Assembly: GCA_017544185.1 (NCBI GenBank)
Contig: JAFYEQ010000342.1
Coordinates: forward strand, 1 to 10,087
From: Oscillospiraceae bacterium
GTDB lineage: Bacteria; Bacillota; Clostridia; Oscillospirales; Ruminococcaceae
Direction: 5' to 3'
DNA length: 10,087 bases
The notes beneath the pieces are model-generated. The model was not told the DNA's origin. It was given only the letters and a program-made list of their open reading frames with translations, and did no database searches. Below are positions 7,239 to 10,087 of the stretch, in pieces (within the stretch, counting starts at the first letter, position 1; each line of letters opens with the position of its first letter). The position numbers and the translations under genes were made by a program.

Positions 7239-7673
7239 ATGATCAGAAAAGCAACGGAAAAAGATGCTTCAAGAATTGCAGAAATACTCGTTTTCGTGAA
7301 ACGAATGAAATACCGCTCTATATTTCAAGATGATGTCTATTCATTCGGGGAACTACAGGTGCTTCCTGTAGCAAAGAAATACATTGAAGCCGGTATCATT
7401 GACAATATTTTCGTGTATGATGATGGGATCGTAAAAGGGCTCATTCGCATTGAGGGAAATGAGATCGTCGAGTTATACGTCGATCACTTTTTCCAAGGTC
7501 AGGGCATTGGATCAACATTGATCGAATATGCCAAAGAGCATTATCCTATTACTTTTCTGTGGTCAATAGAAAAAAACATTGATGCTATTCGCTTCTATGA
7601 GACACACGGATTTCATCTCACGAGTACAAAAAAGTTTGAGGGAGGAACAACAGAAGTAAAGATGGAAAGATAG
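7239..7673 (+). CDS. GNAT-family N-acetyltransferase
   Basis: The 144-aa product begins MIRKATEKDASRIAEI, a typical GNAT N terminus. Motif A is visible as VDHFFQGQGIGSTLI, containing the QxxGxG acetyl-CoA pyrophosphate loop. The C-terminal motif is NIDAIRFYETHGFHL. The length fits a single-domain family member. The frame extends to a GTG at 7218, but that codon precedes the GGAGG (7220-7224), so ATG 7239 was chosen; the 14-base spacing is long. Base composition is lower in G+C than its neighbours (22 of 60 at 7261-7320 against 37 of 60 at 5941-6000), consistent with horizontal acquisition. It has its own promoter and is enclosed by inverted repeats. The substrate (amine, aminoglycoside, peptide N terminus or other) cannot be told from sequence. 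No antitoxin-like partner gene is adjacent, which argues against a TacT-type toxin pair. Confidence 0.88.
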   Translation: MIRKATEKDASRIAEILVFVKRMKYRSIFQDDVYSFGELQVLPVAKKYIEAGIIDNIFVYDDGIVKGLIRIEGNEIVELYVDHFFQGQGIGSTLIEYAKEHYPITFLWSIEKNIDAIRFYETHGFHLTSTKKFEGGTTEVKMER

Positions 7674-7708
7674 ATCCTGATCTAGCTTAGCAACATAAAT
7701 ATGCACAA

Positions 7709-7740
7709 TGCCCCTGAGTGCTTTGTAACACTCAGGGGCA
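7709..7740 (+). terminator. Stem-loop after the GNAT gene, abutting the right inverted repeat
   Basis: A perfect 12-bp stem (TGCCCCTGAGTG / CACTCAGGGGCA) has the loop CTTTGTAA. It is followed by AAAACTTC rather than a T-tract, so termination efficiency is doubtful. It is the mirror-image counterpart of the hairpin at 7117-7159 within the cassette. Confidence 0.6.
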
Positions 7741-7779
7741 AAACTTCTATATAGGTATCTGTCTTACAGCGGGGGATGT
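7740..7779 (-). repeat. Right 40-bp terminal inverted repeat
   Basis: On the - strand it begins ACATCCCCCGCT and ends AGAAGTTTT, matching the left copy at 33 of 40 positions. Confidence 0.8.
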
Positions 7780-7956
7780 TTTATACTACTTGATCTAAAC
7801 CATGGATAGATGCGGGGGCATGGGGCTGCTGCCCCCATTAGGGATGTGGCGATAGCCACACATTCTCAGCGATCGCTGATGTAGTCGCATCTCTAGCAAC
7901 TGCGCGAGCAGTTGCATCTCTTTACTGCGAAACAATGATATAGAAGCAGAATAGTG
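7780..7956. other. Convergent intergenic region with a row of short hairpins
   Basis: Four inverted repeats follow each other: GGGGGCA / TGCCCCC (7814-7836, competing with ATGGGG / CCCCAT at 7820-7838), TGTGGC-GATA-GCCACA (7845-7860), the palindrome TCAGCGATCGCTGA (7866-7879) and GCAACTGC-GCGA-GCAGTTGC (7896-7915). None has a T-tract on either strand. No convincing open reading frame was seen here. It lies between the convergent GNAT and formamidase genes and may be a REP-like repeat, a structured RNA or a transcription-collision buffer. Confidence 0.6.
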
Positions 7957-8550
7957 TCATATCCTCATCAGCGTAGCGCGGCAGGGGGCGCCGTCGGCGC
8001 CGCCCAGACAGAGGGGAGCAGAATGCAGTATATACTCCCCTTCGGCTATGCCGTCAAGGCGTATGCCTTCAAGGAGGACTATCTCTGCGCCCAGCATGAT
8101 CAGGTGTACCTCCATGGGGGCGTCTTCGGGGCCTACGGTCTGGGACTCGTTGCCGAACAGCTTTATGCCTTGGTCGGCAAATACCCTTGCGGCATCGGCG
8201 GTGACTGTAGCTTCCCCGCCGACGAGGATCCTTTCGGCGCAGCGTGGGTCTATGGCACGGGCCGCTTCAAGTATGTCCATGGCGTCCTGCGCGGATATAT
8301 CGCCGTGATGGCGGGCGACGTAGGCGTAGCCCACGAACTTGTCCAGCGGCACCCGATCTATGGACTTGCCGCCGCGTATGAAGTGACAGGGCGCATCGGT
8401 ATGCGTCCCGTTATGGGCGCACATGCTGAACGCGGTAAGGTCTACTATGTCCCCGTTCTCGATGCTCATCATCATACGTTTTTCGGGGGCGGGATCTCCG
8501 GGGAACACCTTGCACCCGAAGACTTCTTGTGATATGTCATATATTTCCAT
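7957..8550 (-). CDS. kynB: Cyclase-family hydrolase, probable kynurenine formamidase
   Basis: The 197-aa product belongs to the cyclase/arylformamidase family (PF04199 type). The signature metal-binding motif is visible as H46-N-G-T-H50-T-D52-A-P-C-H56-F, matching HxGTHxDxPxH, in which His and Asp residues bind zinc in known KynB enzymes. The C terminus GADGAPCRATLMRI is also typical of the family, and the length is normal. Start ATG 8550 has AAGGAG (8562-8557) six bases upstream. KynB hydrolyses N-formylkynurenine to kynurenine and formate in tryptophan breakdown, but no other kyn gene is in view. The same fold includes isatin hydrolases and other amidases, so the exact substrate is uncertain. 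The enzyme is cytoplasmic, with no signal peptide. It is transcribed on the - strand, convergent with the GNAT gene, and has an unusually structured leader. Confidence 0.85.
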   Translation of the reverse strand: MEIYDISQEVFGCKVFPGDPAPEKRMMMSIENGDIVDLTAFSMCAHNGTHTDAPCHFIRGGKSIDRVPLDKFVGYAYVARHHGDISAQDAMDILEAARAIDPRCAERILVGGEATVTADAARVFADQGIKLFGNESQTVGPEDAPMEVHLIMLGAEIVLLEGIRLDGIAEGEYILHSAPLCLGGADGAPCRATLMRI

Positions 8551-8556
8551 GATGTT

Positions 8557-8643
8557 CTCCTTGGATAGAAACGGGAACGGTTTATTTGCGGGGATCCAAG
8601 GGCCGACACGAGGGCTCCGTAGGAGACCCGTTGGCTCCCTACG
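8557..8643 (-). promoter_or_regulatory. Structured 5' leader of the formamidase gene
   Basis: On the - strand, CCTTGGAT (8601-8594) can pair with ATCCAAGG (8566-8559), whose 3' part overlaps the AAGGAG ribosome binding site. Upstream, the GGGTCTCCTACG segment can pair either with the earlier CGTAGG (8643-8638) or with the later GGAGCCC (about 8617-8611), giving mutually exclusive hairpins. This is the form of a translational or attenuation switch. No known riboswitch or T-box consensus was recognised, and no clear promoter was found for the gene. Confidence 0.4.
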
Positions 8644-8673
8644 ACGGAAACGTTCGATCTATGCATTTACCGT

Positions 8674-8733
8674 TATCTCAACTCTCAACTCTCCACTCTT
8701 AACGCTCTTGTAACTCTCCACTCTCAACGCTTG
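8674..8733. repeat. Heptanucleotide repeat tract (ACTCTCA type)
   Basis: Seven-base units ACTCTCA, ACTCTCC and ACTCTTA start at 8681, 8688 and 8695 and recur at 8713 and 8720. The larger pattern is two direct copies of about 23 bases (8687-8710 and 8712-8733). The tract lies between the module protein gene and the formamidase leader. A role is unknown. Confidence 0.75.
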
Positions 8734-8750
8734 CGTGCCCCCTACACGGG

Positions 8751-9848
8751 TCACCTGTTTGTAAAGGTCAAGGGGTCGCTGGTGACGAGGCCGCAGCGGA
8801 CGGCGATGGCCTTGACGGTGCGGCCCTTGGGTACGTCGATGACGCCCGAGGTGCTCCATATCAGTCTGCCGTTTGAGACTTTCAGCTTGTTGGTGCCCTC
8901 CTCGATGGCTGGCATGGTGCCGTCGAGTGTGTATACGATATAGCTGTCCTTGGTCTGGGTGTAGATCTTGAACTTGTTCTGGGATGCGGGGCCGGAGGGG
9001 GTGATGAGGGGCTTGTCGATCTGCACGTTCAGCACGCCCCATTTTGCCGGGGAAGACCATCTTCGGCCGCGATAGGCCTTGAAGTACATGGCTGCATCTC
9101 TGCCTGTCATAGGCCTATTCAGGAATATGGTGCCGCCTGCCTTTATATGGTCGCAGTCGGCAGTGATGTTGGACGAGCCGAACTGATAGTATATCTCATT
9201 CTCGGGGCTGTCGCTTTGGAAGGTGACGGTCCTGCCGCCGAAGGCTGCCTTGATGGACACAGTGGGCTTGGCGGGGACAGGGTCCGAGACGCAGGCTCTG
9301 GTATAAACGACTTTCGTGGCCTGTATGTCGATATCCGTATCCCTGTCGACATACCTCATCAGTTTGCCGTTCTCGACGGTATATGTGACGGTGTCGGTAT
9401 TGAACGTCTTGAGCGTGGACACCATATCCTTCCCGCAGTCGATGATGGTGCTCCCCACGACCTTTTCCTGTCTGGCGGCGTTGATGCCGTCGATCTGGGA
9501 GGCAGCACCGCTGTATGCGTCATAGATGTCTGTGGTGACGCTCTGGGCTGTCATGAGCGTGAAGTCCGGATAATACTTTTTAGCTACGTTCTCTGCCGAG
9601 GCCCAGCTGCTGTCCATCACGGCGGTATATCCCAAGACGCTGCATAAAGCATAGCCTGTGCTGTCCTCGCCGCTGTATACCGGTGCGAGGGCGGAGAGCC
9701 CGTCATTTCCCGTGGCGCTCAGCAGCAGCGCCGTCTTGTCGCAGGCATCTGCCGTGAGGACCATATCCTCCGACCACATGTACTGTATCGCGGAGGTGCT
9801 TGGGCACCAGCCTGTGTTTATTATACCACATTTTGGGCGGTCTGTCAC
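8751..9848 (-). CDS. Module-bearing protein of unknown function, N terminus uncertain and probably truncated
   Basis: The frame runs 365 codons from a GTG at 9848. Residues 195-365 are closely similar to the C-terminal module of the 972-aa secreted protein (shared FGGRTVTF, FGSSNIT, PMTG, KWGVLNVQI, IYTQTK and RCGLVTSD) and end in a chitobiase-C-like stretch with YTLDGTMPAIEEGT. Residues 1-194 match nothing I recognise. The GTG at 9848 overlaps the -35 of a strong promoter, so it cannot be the start of a message made from it. Later in-frame ATGs at 9779 and 9764 lack well-placed ribosome binding sites (GGAGG lies only two bases before the second). No signal peptide is present although the partner protein is secreted. 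The best reading is a gene that lost its 5' end, or one with an unusual start. A leader of 17 bases separates the stop codon from the heptanucleotide tract. Confidence 0.6.
   Translation of the reverse strand: MTDRPKCGIINTGWCPSTSAIQYMWSEDMVLTADACDKTALLLSATGNDGLSALAPVYSGEDSTGYALCSVLGYTAVMDSSWASAENVAKKYYPDFTLMTAQSVTTDIYDAYSGAASQIDGINAARQEKVVGSTIIDCGKDMVSTLKTFNTDTVTYTVENGKLMRYVDRDTDIDIQATKVVYTRACVSDPVPAKPTVSIKAAFGGRTVTFQSDSPENEIYYQFGSSNITADCDHIKAGGTIFLNRPMTGRDAAMYFKAYRGRRWSSPAKWGVLNVQIDKPLITPSGPASQNKFKIYTQTKDSYIVYTLDGTMPAIEEGTNKLKVSNGRLIWSTSGVIDVPKGRTVKAIAVRCGLVTSDPLTFTNR
9820..9848 (-). promoter_or_regulatory. Strong promoter inside the 5' end of the module protein frame
   Basis: On the - strand GTGACA (9848-9843) and TATAAT (9825-9820) are 17 bases apart, with TGG just before the -10. 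Five of six -35 bases and all -10 bases match consensus. Transcription would begin near 9813, inside the open frame. Confidence 0.75.
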
Positions 9849-9950
9849 GGGGATGGAACTGAAATATGCTACAAATATATCATACAGTCGTTGTATAAGA
9901 TGCTGTATGACGTAGGATCGTCTACCGTCCGAGGGAAGGGAGAGGCGGAC

Positions 9951-9996
9951 AAAAAGCGGGCTGTGACCGTCTCGTATCGGTCACAGCCCGCTTTTT
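9951..9996. terminator. Bidirectional rho-independent terminator
   Basis: A perfect 19-bp stem (9951-9969 with 9978-9996) surrounds an 8-base loop. A-tract and T-tract at the two ends give a U-run in either direction. It ends 38 bases past the stop of the partial - strand gene, which it most likely terminates, insulating the next - strand gene. Confidence 0.92.
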
Positions 9997-10033
9997 TGGG
10001 AGGGGAAAAGTATGAAGAAGATATTATCGGTGA

Positions 10034-10087
10034 TCAGTCGTCCATATCGGTATCGTCGTAGAGGTCCTCTGCCACGCCGCCTGCGGC
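10034..10087 (-). CDS. C-terminal tail of an unidentified acidic protein (partial)
   Basis: The last 17 codons visible on the - strand read AAGGVAEDLYDDTDMDD and end in TGA at 10036-10034, with the gene entering from the right window edge. The acidic tail, and the strong terminator 38 bases past the stop with its U-run on this strand, support a real 3' end. The tail is too short to name the protein. Confidence 0.55.
   Translation of the reverse strand, partial: AAGGVAEDLYDDTDMDD

Larger units (their letters stand above)
7077..7779 (+). mobile_element. Candidate 703-bp inverted-repeat-bounded cassette carrying a GNAT gene
   Basis: The unit is bounded by 40-bp imperfect inverted repeats (7077-7116 and 7740-7779; 33 of 40 positions match with no gaps, including an outer block of 12 identical bases). 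The left repeat is followed immediately inward by a stem-loop (7117-7159), and the right one is joined by another (7709-7740). Between them lie a consensus promoter and one A+T-rich GNAT gene. The unit starts 10 bases after the cobW stop. No transposase and no convincing target-site duplication were seen, so it would have to be non-autonomous or immobile. An alternative is two inverted copies of a dispersed intergenic repeat flanking an ordinary gene. Confidence 0.5.

Noticed and set aside
7066..7790. Target-site duplication flanking the inverted-repeat cassette
   Set aside because: Sequences just outside the repeats (TTAACAG on the left and TTTATAC on the right) share no convincing direct repeat, so no duplication is claimed.
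7954..8532. + strand 192-codon frame opposite the formamidase
   Set aside because: The - strand product has a complete metal-binding signature and start signals; the + strand frame has neither.
8472..8666. 64-codon - strand frame starting in the formamidase leader
   Set aside because: It overlaps the formamidase start out of frame and has no ribosome binding site. It is more likely a by-product of the structured leader.
10012..10087. + strand start MKKILSVIS after AGGGG near the right edge
   Set aside because: The following residues are Arg/Pro-rich and do not continue a signal peptide. The - strand reading ends in a natural acidic tail followed by a matching terminator.

Overview
The window looks like a chromosomal segment from a low-to-mid G+C Gram-positive anaerobe of the Clostridia, most likely a Ruminococcus-like Oscillospiraceae. 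This rests on secreted proteins with Firmicutes-type signal peptides, an S-layer-homology protein, Clostridia-style repeat modules in surface proteins, AGGAG-type ribosome binding sites and extended -10 promoters. The species assignment is inference.

Left part (1-5545, + strand): two large secreted proteins. The first is cut by the window edge; it has YcdB/YcdC-like (PepSY-related) repeats and a C-terminal SLH region. The second (972 aa) has a signal peptide, a Cys/Asp-rich then low-complexity acidic linker, a transglutaminase-like domain with a visible Cys-His-Asp triad, an FN3-like domain, two 76-residue tandem repeats and a chitobiase-C-like terminal module. Between them lies a 338-base gap holding a terminator, an untranslated 94-bp copy of the 5' part of the downstream cobW gene, a GNRA-loop hairpin and a promoter.

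Centre (5546-7066, + strand): a COG0523/CobW-family GTPase metallochaperone with an extreme Asp/His-rich loop (about 24 His and 25 Asp in 57 residues). Its consensus promoter is overlaid with alternating ATACC/GGTAT half-sites.

Centre-right (7077-7779): an A+T-rich GNAT acetyltransferase gene with its own consensus promoter, bounded by 40-bp imperfect inverted repeats (33 of 40 positions match without gaps). A stem-loop abuts the inner edge of each repeat. It begins 10 bases after the cobW stop codon and looks like a compact inserted cassette without a transposase. This is the most interesting object in the window.

Right part (7780-10087, mostly - strand): a string of short hairpins, a kynurenine-formamidase/cyclase-family hydrolase with a structured leader that may hide its ribosome binding site, a heptanucleotide repeat tract, and a protein (probably lacking its original N terminus) that shares the C-terminal module of the 972-aa protein. 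A strong bidirectional terminator follows, then the acidic C-terminal tail of a gene entering from the right edge. No tRNA, rRNA or CRISPR array was seen.
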